NCBI GenBank assembly: GCA_965263155.1
Contig: OZ253586.1
Coordinates: 868,001 to 932,000 of the forward strand
DNA length: 64,000 bases
Source of the DNA: JAAXIE01 sp965263155
GTDB lineage: Bacteria; Chloroflexota; Dehalococcoidia; Lucifugimonadales; JAAXIE01
Direction of reading: 5' to 3'
Positions 8,946-17,805 of the stretch are shown here, piece by piece. The notes below the pieces were generated by a model that ran no database searches, was not told the origin of the DNA, and saw only the letters and a list, made by a program, of their open reading frames with translations. Every line of letters begins with the position of its first letter. The first letter of the stretch is position 1. Made by a program: the position numbers and the translations under genes.

Positions 8946-10169
8946 TTAGGCGGAACTCAGGATAGTACGGTCGCTGACCGGCACCCGCGGGCGCATCTTG
9001 CCGCGGAACAGCCTGCCATAGGCGACCACTGCTATCACAGTCAGACCCAAGTTGATACCGGTCATGATGCCAAGGTCGGCTTGAGTCAACCCCGATTGGA
9101 CATCTCCCAAGAAGTATACTTCAAGGGCGACAGCAAAGAGATTCACGATGCTGAGCGGGAAGAGGAACTTCCAAGCGAAGGACATTATCTGGTCGACGCG
9201 CAGCCGAGGGAAGGTAGCCCTTGCCCAGATGAACATCATGGCGAAAAAGGCCACCTTTAGCAGGAACCACACCGGCCCCAACGGGCCCGACAGGAAGGGG
9301 CCGACCCAGCCTGCTAGGAAGAAGGTCGCCAGAAGGGCCGACGCCGCCAGTACCGCCCCATACTCAGCCGCTTGGATGAGGGCGAACTTGGCGCCGCTGT
9401 ACTCAATGTGGTAGCCGGCAATTAGCTCCGATTCCGCCTCCAGCACGTCGAAGGGCGTCCGGTTCAGCTCCGCCGACACTCCCACCAGGAAGATGAAGGC
9501 GGCCAGTGGTTGCACTATCAGGAAGGGTATGGTCTGGGCCTCGACAACATCGGTCATGCGCATGGAACCGGCGGCCAGCACTATGCCCACCAGAGCCAGG
9601 ACTGTAGGCACCTCGTAGCTGATCAGGATGGCCACGCCACGCATGGCCCCGAACAGGGCATAGCGGTTGCCCGATGCCCAGCCTGCCATGAAGATGCCCA
9701 GCCCGCTGATGGCGGTGATACCCACCACGAACAGCACGCCCACGTTGATGTCGGCCAATACGGTGCCTTGGGCAAAGGGCACCACCGCTAGCATCAGTAT
9801 CACAGGGGCCAGCATTACTATGGGCACCAAGGTGAAGGCGATACGATCGGCCTCGCGGGGTACCAAGTCTTCCTTGGAAAGCAGCTTCAGCAGGTCGGCG
9901 ATGGGGGTGAAAAGGCCAAAGGGACCCCATCGATTGGGACCCACCCGGTTCTGCATTCGGGCGATCAGCCGGCGCTCGCTCCAGACGAATATGGCGGCCC
10001 CCAGCAGCACAGCATTGGTCAGGATGAGCATGATGACCAATCCAGCAACGACAAACGCCAGCCAGCAGAGCCATTCGGGGAGTACTTGGCCGAAGCCATT
10101 GTAGACGCCACGGAAGATGACGTTATCGTTGAGCAGGCTGCCATCAGCAAGCTGGCAGCGGTACAACAT
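8946..10169 (-). CDS. nuoH: NADH-quinone oxidoreductase subunit H
   Basis: 407 residues, eight or nine membrane helices; the subunit that forms the quinone chamber with NuoB and NuoD. The segments RLIARMQNRVGPNRWGPFGL, ADLLKLLSKEDLVP and ELNRTPFDVLEAESELIAGYHIEYSG are diagnostic NuoH sequences, including the acidic residues of the E-channel. Its ATG shares one base with the nuoD stop. At 407 residues it is longer than the usual 320-350, with extra N-terminal sequence and a C-terminal tail. Confidence 0.95.
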   Translation of the reverse strand: MLYRCQLADGSLLNDNVIFRGVYNGFGQVLPEWLCWLAFVVAGLVIMLILTNAVLLGAAIFVWSERRLIARMQNRVGPNRWGPFGLFTPIADLLKLLSKEDLVPREADRIAFTLVPIVMLAPVILMLAVVPFAQGTVLADINVGVLFVVGITAISGLGIFMAGWASGNRYALFGAMRGVAILISYEVPTVLALVGIVLAAGSMRMTDVVEAQTIPFLIVQPLAAFIFLVGVSAELNRTPFDVLEAESELIAGYHIEYSGAKFALIQAAEYGAVLAASALLATFFLAGWVGPFLSGPLGPVWFLLKVAFFAMMFIWARATFPRLRVDQIMSFAWKFLFPLSIVNLFAVALEVYFLGDVQSGLTQADLGIMTGINLGLTVIAVVAYGRLFRGKMRPRVPVSDRTILSSA

Positions 10170-11275
10170 CAGCGGTCAACCTCGCCCATGTTGATATCGA
10201 TGCTGCCCAGAGTGACCACCAAGTCGGCCAGCTTCCAGCCAACCACCATTTCGGACAGAGCCGTGAGGTTGATGAGGGATGGGGAGCGTATCTTGCAGCG
10301 GTAGGGCGATATGCCACCGTCGCTGACCATGTAAAACGCAAGCTCCCCCTTGGGCGACTCTACCCGTGCGTAGGCCTCGGCCCCATTGGGAGGGCGCAGC
10401 AGCAGCGGAAGGTCCAAACGCACCGGCCCAGGCTCGATGCGCTTGATGCACTGCTCGACGAGCAGGATGCTCTGTCGCATCTCCTGCATTCGTACTATGA
10501 AGCGGTCCAGGTTGTCTCCAGTCGTCCCGATGGGCACCTCGAAGTCCAACTCGCCATAGGCGTCGTAGGGATCGGCTTTGCGCCAGTCCCACGCCAAGCC
10601 GCTGCCCCGCAGTGTGGGACCGCTGATTGAGGAGGCGATGGCAGTCTCCAAGGGAAGCAGGCTCACACCTTGGGTGCGCACCAAGACGATCTCATTCTCC
10701 ATGAGGAGCTGCTCCAACTCGTCTAAGTAGCCCGGAATCTCGTCGAGGAAGCGGCGCAGAGCAGGCCAAAAGTCGGCAGGCGTATCGGCGTAGACACCGC
10801 CGGGACGCATGTAGCTCACGGTTATACGGGCCCCGCACAGCATCTCGAACAGGTCGAGTATCCGCTCCCGCTCTCTGAAGCAGTACATCAGGGGCGTGCC
10901 CAAGGCGCCCAAGTCCTGCAGGAAGAAACCGATGGCGATGAGGTGGCTGGCGATGCGCTGTAGCTCGGCCGTCATCACCCGCAGGTACTTGGCCCTAGGC
11001 GGAGGCTCCACCCCCAGCAGCTTCTCAACCGTCAGGCAGTAGGCTTGGTTGTTGGTCATCGACGCGACGTAGTCCATGCGGTCGGTGAGGGTGATGATTT
11101 GGACGTAGTTGCGCTCCTCAGCCAGCTTCTCGGTGCCGCGATGGAGATACCCGAATACAGGCTCGATTTCCAGGATGACCTCACCGTCGAATGTCACCCT
11201 CAGACGGAACACCCCGTGAGTGCTGGGGTGTTGCGGGCCGATGTTGATGGTCATGTGCTCCGAGCGCAGCGTCAT
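10169..11275 (-). CDS. nuoD: NADH-quinone oxidoreductase subunit D
   Basis: 49-kDa-type subunit lining the quinone site, 368 residues from the ATG at 11275. That start is chosen because it overlaps the nuoC stop as ATGA and gives MTLRSEHMTINIGPQHPSTHG, the standard NuoD N-terminus. The open frame does extend upstream to 11422 but over nuoC. Conserved GPQHPSTHG (quinone-site His), RGTEKLAEERNY and DPYDAYGELDFEVP are present, and the end carries the DINMGEVDR tail. All are typical of NuoD, homologous to the NiFe hydrogenase large subunit without its Ni ligands. Confidence 0.95.
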   Translation of the reverse strand: MTLRSEHMTINIGPQHPSTHGVFRLRVTFDGEVILEIEPVFGYLHRGTEKLAEERNYVQIITLTDRMDYVASMTNNQAYCLTVEKLLGVEPPPRAKYLRVMTAELQRIASHLIAIGFFLQDLGALGTPLMYCFRERERILDLFEMLCGARITVSYMRPGGVYADTPADFWPALRRFLDEIPGYLDELEQLLMENEIVLVRTQGVSLLPLETAIASSISGPTLRGSGLAWDWRKADPYDAYGELDFEVPIGTTGDNLDRFIVRMQEMRQSILLVEQCIKRIEPGPVRLDLPLLLRPPNGAEAYARVESPKGELAFYMVSDGGISPYRCKIRSPSLINLTALSEMVVGWKLADLVVTLGSIDINMGEVDR

Positions 11276-11727
11276 ACGGGGCGCTCCCGAATGAAGTCCT
11301 TGCGCAAGGGGTGGCCGGGGAACCCTTCCCAAGTGAGGAGGCGTTTGAGGTTGGGGTGTCCCACAAAGGACACGCCCATCAGGTCCCAGATTTCCCGCTC
11401 CTGGAGGTCGGCGCCGCGCCATACGGGGACCACTGATGGCACCGTCGGGTCTTCCCGTCCGGTGACCTCCACCTTCAGCACTGCCGAATGGTTATGCTTC
11501 AGGGAGGTGAGGTGGTACACCACCTCAAAACGGTCGATATAGTCCACAGCAGTGACTGCGTTGAGGAAGTTGAAGTCGAGTCCGGGGTCGTCTCGCAGGT
11601 GGTGGCAGACGTCCACAACGCTGGAGGCGTCAACCCAAACGGAACTATGGTCCCACCTCTCCACTGCATTGGGAAAGGTGGCCGCCAACTGCTGCCCCAA
11701 CTCTTCTCCGCTGATGGCGCGGGTCAT
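11272..11727 (-). CDS. nuoC: NADH-quinone oxidoreductase subunit C
   Basis: 30-kDa-type peripheral subunit, 151 residues from the ATG at 11727 (MTRAISGEELGQQL). The open frame continues upstream over nuoB, so the longer version is not used. The conserved NuoC block is present as ADLQEREIWDLMGVSFVGHPNLKRLLTWEGFPGHPLRKD, with the signature EREIWDLMGVxFxGHPxLxRI-like core. It overlaps nuoD by 4 bases and begins 58 bases after the nuoB stop. Confidence 0.93.
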   Translation of the reverse strand: MTRAISGEELGQQLAATFPNAVERWDHSSVWVDASSVVDVCHHLRDDPGLDFNFLNAVTAVDYIDRFEVVYHLTSLKHNHSAVLKVEVTGREDPTVPSVVPVWRGADLQEREIWDLMGVSFVGHPNLKRLLTWEGFPGHPLRKDFIRERPV

Positions 11728-11785
11728 GGTCGCAGCAGCCAACCTGTGGCCGCGGCTCGTGCACGGGGCGGTTGTTTGGCTGGCA

Positions 11786-12403
11786 TTACGACCCCGCCGC
11801 CCGGCCCTTGAGGCGGTACTTCTTGATTTTCTCGTGCAACTGCATAACGCCGTACAGCAGGGCATCGGGGCGCGGGGGGCAGCCGGGTACGTACACGTCC
11901 ACAGGCACGATGTGGTTGACTCCGGGCACCACGCTGTAGCTGTCGTAATACGGGCCGCCACTAGTGGCGCATACACCCATGGAGATAACCCACTTGGGTT
12001 CGCCCATCTGGTCGTATATCCGGCGAATGGCGGGGGCCATCTTCCAGGTTACCGTTCCCGCTACGATCATCAGGTCGGCTTGTCGTGGGGACGCACGGAA
12101 GGCCTCCATGCCGAAACGGGAGATGTCGAACCGGCCCATGGCTGTGGCCATCATCTCGAAGGCGCAGCAGGCTAGGCCGAAGGTGACAGGCCACAGGGCC
12201 GACTTGCGGCTCCAGTTCAGCATGGCGTCTACGGTGGTGAGTGCCACGTTGCGCTGGAGGTCTTCCGGGACTTCCAGTAGGGGCTCTGCTAGGGGCTGGG
12301 TGTGGGTGGTGCGCATGTCTTCGACAACTTGGCCCTCCTCCACGTCCATACCCCATGTGGAGATGTGCAGGGGAAGCCCTTCGCCAGCAGTGTCGGAAGT
12401 CAT
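11786..12403 (-). CDS. nuoB: NADH-quinone oxidoreductase subunit B (N2 cluster)
   Basis: About 205 residues. Carries the N2 4Fe-4S cluster, the last electron carrier before quinone. The ligands are visible as the adjacent pair in GLACCAFEMM and the later single cysteines in SMGVCATSGG and YVPGCPPRPDALL. The ATG at 12403 is preferred over the GTG at 12415: it has GGAG about 11 bases upstream and does not overlap nuoA. The N-terminal 50 residues are an extension rich in acidic residues not needed for the fold. Confidence 0.95.
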   Translation of the reverse strand: MTSDTAGEGLPLHISTWGMDVEEGQVVEDMRTTHTQPLAEPLLEVPEDLQRNVALTTVDAMLNWSRKSALWPVTFGLACCAFEMMATAMGRFDISRFGMEAFRASPRQADLMIVAGTVTWKMAPAIRRIYDQMGEPKWVISMGVCATSGGPYYDSYSVVPGVNHIVPVDVYVPGCPPRPDALLYGVMQLHEKIKKYRLKGRAAGS

Positions 12404-12405
12404 CG

Positions 12406-12792
12406 CTACGTCCACTCCAGATGTTGTTTACGCCAAGCGTAGGCCCAGCCCACCAGTAGGATGCCTATGAACACTACCATCTCTATCAGGGCGAACAGTG
12501 GCAACTGGTTGAACCGGACGGCCCAAGGATAGAGGAAGATAACCTCTACGTCGAACACCACGAACAGCAGAGCGTAGGGGTAGTAGCGAAAGTTGAACCT
12601 GTTCCAGCGCCCGCCAATAGTCTGCATACCGCACTCGTAGGTGTCGGATTTCACCGAATCGGCAGGGGGAGCAGGTCGTATGCGGACGCGGGAGGCCAGC
12701 CAAGACACCATAAGCATGCTGACGGGCACAATGATGGCGACGATAGCAAAGATGGCGATAAGGCCATAGTTGCGGAAGTAGTCGTCGAACAT
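12406..12792 (-). CDS. nuoA: NADH-quinone oxidoreductase subunit A
   Basis: 128 residues from the ATG at 12792 (MFDDYFRNYG), three membrane helices. This start is preferred over the TTG at 12855, which falls on the -35 box of the predicted promoter, and it has AGAGGG upstream. Conserved NuoA sequences are YECGMQTIGG, RFNFRYYPYALLFVVFDVEVIFLYPWA with the acidic residues of helix 2, and the GWAYAWRK end. First gene of an 11-subunit nuo operon. Confidence 0.94.
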   Translation of the reverse strand: MFDDYFRNYGLIAIFAIVAIIVPVSMLMVSWLASRVRIRPAPPADSVKSDTYECGMQTIGGRWNRFNFRYYPYALLFVVFDVEVIFLYPWAVRFNQLPLFALIEMVVFIGILLVGWAYAWRKQHLEWT

Positions 12793-12826
12793 GCCCTCTA
12801 GGTCCCCGTATGAGGACTGGGAAGCC

Positions 12827-12855
12827 AATATAGCATGGGGTACATAACGCCGCAA
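12827..12855 (-). promoter_or_regulatory. predicted sigma-70 promoter of the nuo operon
   Basis: Read on the minus strand: -35 TTGCGG (12855-12850), 17-base spacer, -10 TATATT (12832-12827). It lies 35 bases upstream of the nuoA ATG in the 103-base gap after gltX, so the nuo genes can be transcribed independently of gltX. Confidence 0.5.
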
Positions 12856-12895
12856 GTAGAGGGCTGCTGGGACTCACTCCATCTGGTAGAGGCGT

Positions 12896-14368
12896 TCATT
12901 GCATCCCCAATATATCGGCGGCCTTCTGAATGCGGACCAGACACCGCTCGCGTCCCAAGACCTCCATAGTCTCAAAGAGAGGTGGGGCTGCCGTCCGCCC
13001 CGTTGTCGCCACTCTCAGCGCCCCGAAAAGCTGCCGCCCGGAAACCCCCAACTCTTCCGTCAGACCACGCAGCGCTCCCTCTATCGTTTCAACGCGGAAG
13101 TCGGGCATTCCGGCGAGGGTATCGTGGGCCTTCCGCAGTGCGTCGCGGGTGGCATCGCGCTCCATACCCTTGGGCACCACTAGGGAGGCGTCATACTCCA
13201 GCTCATCGACCAAGAAGTAGGACGCCATGTCGGGGGTGTCCCTCAGCGTCTTGAGGCGCTCTTGTAGGAGGGGCATGATGCGGGCCAAATCGTGAGGCCC
13301 GGCATTTGAGACCGCCTCAGGCGATTCCGCCTGCAGGAAGGGGTAGGCGCGCCGCGCCAGCTCCTCTGGCTCCAAGCCTCGGATGTACACTCCGTTCATC
13401 CACAGGAGCCGCTCCTGGTCGAAGATGGCGCCCGACTTGCCTACCTGGTCCAGCGAGAAGACTTGGGTAAGGTCGTCGCGGGAGATGACGTCCGTCTTGT
13501 CGTCAAGGGACCAACCCAACAGGGCCATGAAATTGACCATGGCCTCGGAGAGGTATCCCGCATCGCGGTACTCCAGCAGCGCAGTGGCACCATGGCGCTT
13601 GGAGAGTTTGGAGCGGTCGGGACCGAGAATCATGGGTAGGTGGCCGAACAGGGGAGGCTCATAGCCCAAGGCCTCGTAGAGCCTCAGATGGCGCGGCGTA
13701 CTGGAAAGCCACTCCTCGGCCCTCAGAACATGGCTGATGTCCATCAAGTGGTCGTCCAGTACATTGGCCAGATGGTAGGTGGGAAAACCGTCGGACTTCA
13801 GGATGACAAAGTCATCCAGCAGTGAGTTGTCCCAATTGACGTCGCCCCGTATCAGGTCGACCAGTGAAGTCTCGCCCTCCGGAGGCATCATGAAGCGTAC
13901 CGTGTGCGGAGTATCCTGCGCCTCGTGCTCGCGCACTTCGGCGTCCGCCAAGTGTCGGCAGTGGCCGTCGTAGCCAGCGTTGGAACGGCCACTCTCGCGG
14001 CCCGTCCGGCGCAGTTCCTCCAAGCGTTCGCGGGTGCAGTAACAGCGATAGGCTTGGCCTTGGGTGATCAAGCGGTCAGCCGCCTCGCGGTATATTTCGA
14101 GCCGCTGAGACTGGACGTAAGGGCCGTAAGGACCGTCAGCGTCAGGGCCTTCGTCCCAGTCCAACTCCAACCATCGCAGGCTCTCCAGAATGGCGTCTAC
14201 CACGCCGGGTACAGCCCGTTCTTGGTCCGTGTCCTCAATGCGCACGACGAACTTGCCCCCATAGCGGCGGGCAAACAGCCAGTTGAACAGAGCAGTGCGG
14301 ACGTTGCCCAGATGGGGTTGCCCCGTGGGGCTGGGCGCATACCGTACCCGAACGTTGTCCAAACCCAT
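12896..14368 (-). CDS. gltX: glutamyl-tRNA synthetase
   Basis: 490-residue class I aminoacyl-tRNA synthetase that charges tRNA-Glu (and in many bacteria tRNA-Gln as well). The HIGH-type motif appears as PTGQPHLGNVRTALFNW near residue 20 and the KMSKS-type loop as RSKLSKRHGATAL near residue 245. The C-terminal helical anticodon-binding region ends in ERCLVRIQKAADILG. Length is normal. The ATG at 14368 begins MGLDNVRVRYAPSPTG, the usual N-terminus. It is divergent from the CorC-like gene. Confidence 0.95.
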   Translation of the reverse strand: MGLDNVRVRYAPSPTGQPHLGNVRTALFNWLFARRYGGKFVVRIEDTDQERAVPGVVDAILESLRWLELDWDEGPDADGPYGPYVQSQRLEIYREAADRLITQGQAYRCYCTRERLEELRRTGRESGRSNAGYDGHCRHLADAEVREHEAQDTPHTVRFMMPPEGETSLVDLIRGDVNWDNSLLDDFVILKSDGFPTYHLANVLDDHLMDISHVLRAEEWLSSTPRHLRLYEALGYEPPLFGHLPMILGPDRSKLSKRHGATALLEYRDAGYLSEAMVNFMALLGWSLDDKTDVISRDDLTQVFSLDQVGKSGAIFDQERLLWMNGVYIRGLEPEELARRAYPFLQAESPEAVSNAGPHDLARIMPLLQERLKTLRDTPDMASYFLVDELEYDASLVVPKGMERDATRDALRKAHDTLAGMPDFRVETIEGALRGLTEELGVSGRQLFGALRVATTGRTAAPPLFETMEVLGRERCLVRIQKAADILGMQ

Positions 14369-14434
14369 TCAGCCTCCGAGCGTATTGTACCATCGCACCG
14401 GACCTTTGCCGTACGAATCTTAGCTGGCTTCCCT

Positions 14435-14464
14435 TTGAAAGGGGACATCGCAGTATGCTAGTAT
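14435..14464 (+). promoter_or_regulatory. predicted promoter of leader/small RNA
   Basis: -35 TTGAAA (14435-14440), 18-base spacer, -10 TAGTAT (14459-14464). Transcription would start near 14471 and run into the terminator at 14543-14594, about 125 bases on. Confidence 0.4.
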
Positions 14465-14469
14465 TCAGA

Positions 14470-14594
14470 CACCTTGGAGGCAGAGACCTTCTGCGATAAC
14501 ACTGTCCTTCACGGTGCCCGATTTGAATATACACAAGTAGCAAACAGGCCCGCAGCCCGGTCCGCCGGGCGCAGTGCGGGTCTGTTTTGTTTTC
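14470..14594 (+). ncRNA. candidate small RNA or attenuating leader
   Basis: About 125 bases between a predicted promoter and a strong terminator, with no reading frame of note. It lies 55 bases upstream of the CNNM/CorC-family gene, so it may be either a free small RNA or a regulatory 5' leader of that gene. I cannot match it to a known riboswitch class. An Mg-responsive leader would be consistent with the downstream family but is speculation. Confidence 0.35.
14543..14594 (+). terminator. strong intrinsic terminator
   Basis: Outer stem 14543-14554 pairs with 14575-14586 (12 pairs, one G-U). Inner stem 14555-14560 pairs with 14565-14570 around the loop TCCG. It is followed directly by TTTTGTTTT. 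The T tract is on the plus strand, so it stops transcription towards the CorC-like gene rather than terminating gltX. Confidence 0.75.
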
Positions 14595-14649
14595 TTGGTA
14601 AACTCAGTCGATTCAGAGAGGGCTGGCTTGGGAGGAGCCGACGCGACCT

Positions 14650-15933
14650 ATGGATGGCGATGACCTAGTAAGGCTGATTCTGCTGGCAGTGGCGTTCCTG
14701 CTGTCGGCATTCTTCTCCGGCTCCGAGGCCGCCTTCCTATCCATCCAGCGTGGGCGCATTGCCTCCATGGTACGGTCAAAGGCCAAGGGAGCAGACCGCG
14801 TGGAGCGCATCGCCGGGCGTCCTGAGAAACTGCTCCCCACGGTGCTTACCGGGAACAACCTAGTTAACGTCATGGCCGCCTCCATAGCCACATCGATCGC
14901 CGCTTCCTACCTCAGCCCAGCGTGGGCGGTCATCGTGGCGACTGCAGGCGTCACCTTCCTGCTGCTGGTATTCGCCGAGATGCTGCCCAAAACCATCGCC
15001 TCCCGACGGGCGGAGGAGACGGCCATCCTGATTGTACGCCCGCTCGAATTTGCCCAACTGCTTTTCTTCCCCTTGGTCTGGGCGCTGGAGCGGCTGAGTT
15101 CGACCGTTGCCCGCTTGATCGGCGCCGGCGAACCTAGGGTGACTGAAGAAGAGATACGTTCCCTGATAGATGTCGCCGAGACTGAAGGCGGAATGGAGTC
15201 GTCGGAAGCCCAGATGCTGGAGCGGGTGTTCCACTTCGGCGACCGCCAAGTTGAGGAAGTGATGACCCCAAGGACTGAGATCGCCTGGGTGGAGAAGGGC
15301 TCTACCTTGGATGAGGTGCTGGCCATATATGCAAACAGCACCCACACACGCTTCCCCGTGTTCGAGAATAACCAAGAGAACATCGTGGGTGTTCTCTCGA
15401 TAAAGGACCTGCTGGAGGAGATGGCCCAAGGACGGCTGCACTCCACCGACGTGGCCACGAACGTGCTGCGTCCTCACTACTTCGTACCTGAAACCAAGCT
15501 GGTCGGCCCCCTTTTCAATGAGATGCGAGATACAGGCCGGCAGATGGCAATTTGCGTGGACCAGCACGGTGGTGTAGCCGGGCTGGTCACGTTGAAAAGC
15601 CTGTTGGAAGTCATCGTCGGGCCTGTGGGAGAAGAGGGCGAGCCTGCGGAGAAGGAGTACGCTCCCATCGGACCCCGCTGGTTCAACCTCAGTGGAGCAA
15701 TGTCGGTACAAGAAGCCAATGAGAACCTCGACCTAGAGCTTCCCGACGGCGACTACCAGACGGTTGCCGGGTTCGTCCTGAAGCATCTGGGACGTATCCC
15801 GGCAGAGGGCGACGTGCTTCAATACAAAAGTCTGCGCCTAGAGGTGAAGGAGATGCGCCGCTTCAAGATTGAGCGCATCGAAGTGAGCTGGGACGAGGCG
15901 AACGCCGCCGGGCCTGTGGCCTCCTCCGACTGA
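14650..15933 (+). CDS. CNNM/CorC (HlyC) family membrane protein with CBS domains
   Basis: 427 residues. The N-terminal DUF21 membrane domain spans about residues 1-190, with helices such as LILLAVAFLLSAFFSGSEAAFLSI, whose FSGSEAAF matches the family's FFSxxExA signature. A CBS pair follows at about 200-320, entered by VMTPRTEIAWV and GVLSIKDLLEE. The C-terminal CorC/HlyC domain spans about 335-415 (LPDGDYQTVAGFVLKHLGRIP). Members are linked to magnesium or other divalent-cation handling; the hemolysin label is historical. The start has AGGAG about 10 bases upstream. A terminator-containing leader precedes it. Confidence 0.88.
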   Translation: MDGDDLVRLILLAVAFLLSAFFSGSEAAFLSIQRGRIASMVRSKAKGADRVERIAGRPEKLLPTVLTGNNLVNVMAASIATSIAASYLSPAWAVIVATAGVTFLLLVFAEMLPKTIASRRAEETAILIVRPLEFAQLLFFPLVWALERLSSTVARLIGAGEPRVTEEEIRSLIDVAETEGGMESSEAQMLERVFHFGDRQVEEVMTPRTEIAWVEKGSTLDEVLAIYANSTHTRFPVFENNQENIVGVLSIKDLLEEMAQGRLHSTDVATNVLRPHYFVPETKLVGPLFNEMRDTGRQMAICVDQHGGVAGLVTLKSLLEVIVGPVGEEGEPAEKEYAPIGPRWFNLSGAMSVQEANENLDLELPDGDYQTVAGFVLKHLGRIPAEGDVLQYKSLRLEVKEMRRFKIERIEVSWDEANAAGPVASSD

Positions 15934-15973
15934 TGCCCGCCATCAGTATCCGCAGGGGCAATGGCCACAGGAG

Positions 15974-16387
15974 CTAAGGCGACGCGTGGTGGTGCACCAT
16001 TAGCCACTGGCCGCCCAGGCCTTCGCCTCCGGTAACAGGCGCCTTGGCGAAGATGTTGGTGGAACGGGCGGCGAAGCTGGTGGCCCGGCCATCCACCAAT
16101 GACGTGACGTTCTCAATGCAGTCCACCCAGCCGATGTCGCCCTGAATCACCGGTTGGGCTTCGGTGATGATGAAATGCATCATCGTGGTGTTGTTGAAGA
16201 TGTTTTCCCAGCTTTGTCGCACCTGTGTCCAGCCCATTATCAAAGGCCAACCCGGGTGCATGCATCTTGTGCGCTCCGACGGCTCCCAGATGCCGTCCAT
16301 GGCCGCGATGTCTAACGTGGAGAATGCCTCGTAAAACTTGAGGTTGGCTTCCAGCAGGGAAGCCAACTCAGTGTCCTGCTGTTCCAA
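15974..16387 (-). CDS. SnoaL-like / NTF2-fold protein
   Basis: 137 residues matching the SnoaL-like (DUF4440-type) fold. An N-terminal helix with ANLKFYEAFSTLDIAAMDGIW is followed by the CMHPGWPLIMGWTQVRQSW stretch, then alternating strands with WVDCIENVTSL and a final strand WLMVHHHAS. The fold forms a small pocket used by isomerases, dehydratases or ligand binders, so the reaction cannot be assigned. It is convergent with the CorC-like gene and 98 bases before the end of the radical SAM gene on the same strand. Confidence 0.75.
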   Translation of the reverse strand: MEQQDTELASLLEANLKFYEAFSTLDIAAMDGIWEPSERTRCMHPGWPLIMGWTQVRQSWENIFNNTTMMHFIITEAQPVIQGDIGWVDCIENVTSLVDGRATSFAARSTNIFAKAPVTGGEGLGGQWLMVHHHASP

Positions 16388-16485
16388 GCCCCTCCTTACT
16401 GAGCGTCAACCATATTGTGCGCTAAAGATTGGAAGATGACGGGCGAGGCAGCAGAGGCCGTCTACTCGTCCGGCAACAGCAGGTC

Positions 16486-17805
16486 CTAGCCGTCTCCGGA
16501 GCTTCCAACGGGCACTTCCTGCTCCACGCCTTCGGAGGCTTCATTGGGGCGGGCAGGCTCGCTATTGGCGGTCATCGCAAGCGGTGCCCAAGCGAGAGGC
16601 GCGTGGCCGTTGCGCCGTGGCATGCTCGCGGAGTCCCGCGACTTGGCAGCCTTTGATGCGGTGTACACGCTACAGTCGATGCAGCCCACGTACTCTTTGG
16701 GGTTGCCCGACTTTTGGAAGAGGCCCCGTGCCGTGCGGTAGAGCCCGTTGTTCCAGATCTCTTTGATGGAGTGGGTGCGCACGTTCCCGAAGTCGTCCGA
16801 AGCGTCCGTCAAATAGCAGCAGGGTGCGTACCCGCCATCCCAGTTCACCACCGCGCTGCGCCACAGCCTCCAGCAACGAGCCCCGTCCTCGCTGTAAGGC
16901 TTGCGGAAGGGGTTGGCAAGCCTAGCCTCCAAGTCGGCCCGAGGGAGCCACTGGCGAGCCAACTCGATATCCTCCGAGCCGTGAGGAAAGTCCACCGGCT
17001 TGAAGGTAATTGTGTCCACTCCCATCTCTTGGGCCATGCGCCGGGCATCCTCCACTTGGTGCTCATTCTGGCGCATGACGATGTACTGCCACTCCAGGAA
17101 GGGCGTTTTGGAGCCTAGCCGTTTGCGAGTCTCCACGATGAGCCGCAGGTTCTCCAACACCCGGTCTAGGTGGCCCGTTACACGGTATACCTCGTACACG
17201 TCTTGAGTGGTGCCGTCGAGGGAGATGATAAGCACGTCTAGGCCCGACTTGATGAGACGCTCTGCCATCTCAGGAGTCAGGGGTTTGTTGAGGTTGCTGC
17301 TCACTATGGTGGCGATGCGTTTCTCGTGGGCGTAAGCGATGAATCTGTCGATGTCCTTATTAAGGAAGGGCTCGCCCCAACTGTAGAGGCTGAGCCAGAT
17401 GCAGTAATCCTTCATCTGATCGACGGTGGAAGTGAATGTGTCGAAGTGCATCACACCCTTGTCGCGATGCACCGTGCCTAGACCGGTGTGGCACAGCGGG
17501 CACTTCAGCTGGCAGACGTTGGTGGTGTCAACTTCCCATTCGAAGGGGTATCCCCGAACGCGGGTGAGGCCAAAGCGCAACTGCAACTCCACCACCACAA
17601 GGTTAAAGAGTTTCCGCCATCCCCAATAGCGGAGCGCTAGGGATGACCTCTGATGCGCACGCACGCCGGACAGGGAGGCTAGTATACTGCCGTTGACTTG
17701 GATGGCATCCACGGCCCAAGCCAGCTTCTTGAATAAAGCGTGGAACAACCCTGCTCTGCCCCCGCCCCGGTCTATTAAGAAATAGCTCCCCCTTCTGCAC
17801 CGCAT
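16486..17805 (-). CDS. radical SAM / SPASM-domain protein
   Basis: 439 residues. The radical SAM 4Fe-4S motif CxxxCxxC is at Cys98, Cys102 and Cys105 (NVCQLKCPLCH). A TIM-barrel core follows, with SLYSWGEPFLNKDI (the GGE-like SAM-binding motif) and LDVLIISLDGTTQDVYE. Near the end is a SPASM-type cluster region with CWRLW, APCCYL and VGCIDC cysteines for auxiliary Fe-S clusters. Such proteins modify peptides or small molecules and the substrate is not evident. No precursor peptide was noticed nearby. It is divergent from the ThDP enzyme gene, so the two may share a 200-base control region. The first 80 residues are poorly conserved in appearance, so the start is uncertain. Confidence 0.82.
   Translation of the reverse strand: MRCRRGSYFLIDRGGGRAGLFHALFKKLAWAVDAIQVNGSILASLSGVRAHQRSSLALRYWGWRKLFNLVVVELQLRFGLTRVRGYPFEWEVDTTNVCQLKCPLCHTGLGTVHRDKGVMHFDTFTSTVDQMKDYCIWLSLYSWGEPFLNKDIDRFIAYAHEKRIATIVSSNLNKPLTPEMAERLIKSGLDVLIISLDGTTQDVYEVYRVTGHLDRVLENLRLIVETRKRLGSKTPFLEWQYIVMRQNEHQVEDARRMAQEMGVDTITFKPVDFPHGSEDIELARQWLPRADLEARLANPFRKPYSEDGARCWRLWRSAVVNWDGGYAPCCYLTDASDDFGNVRTHSIKEIWNNGLYRTARGLFQKSGNPKEYVGCIDCSVYTASKAAKSRDSASMPRRNGHAPLAWAPLAMTANSEPARPNEASEGVEQEVPVGSSGDG

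Noticed and set aside
11276..11422. Upstream extension of nuoD
   Set aside because: It lies over nuoC and reads as shadow sequence; the ATGA overlap gives the natural start.
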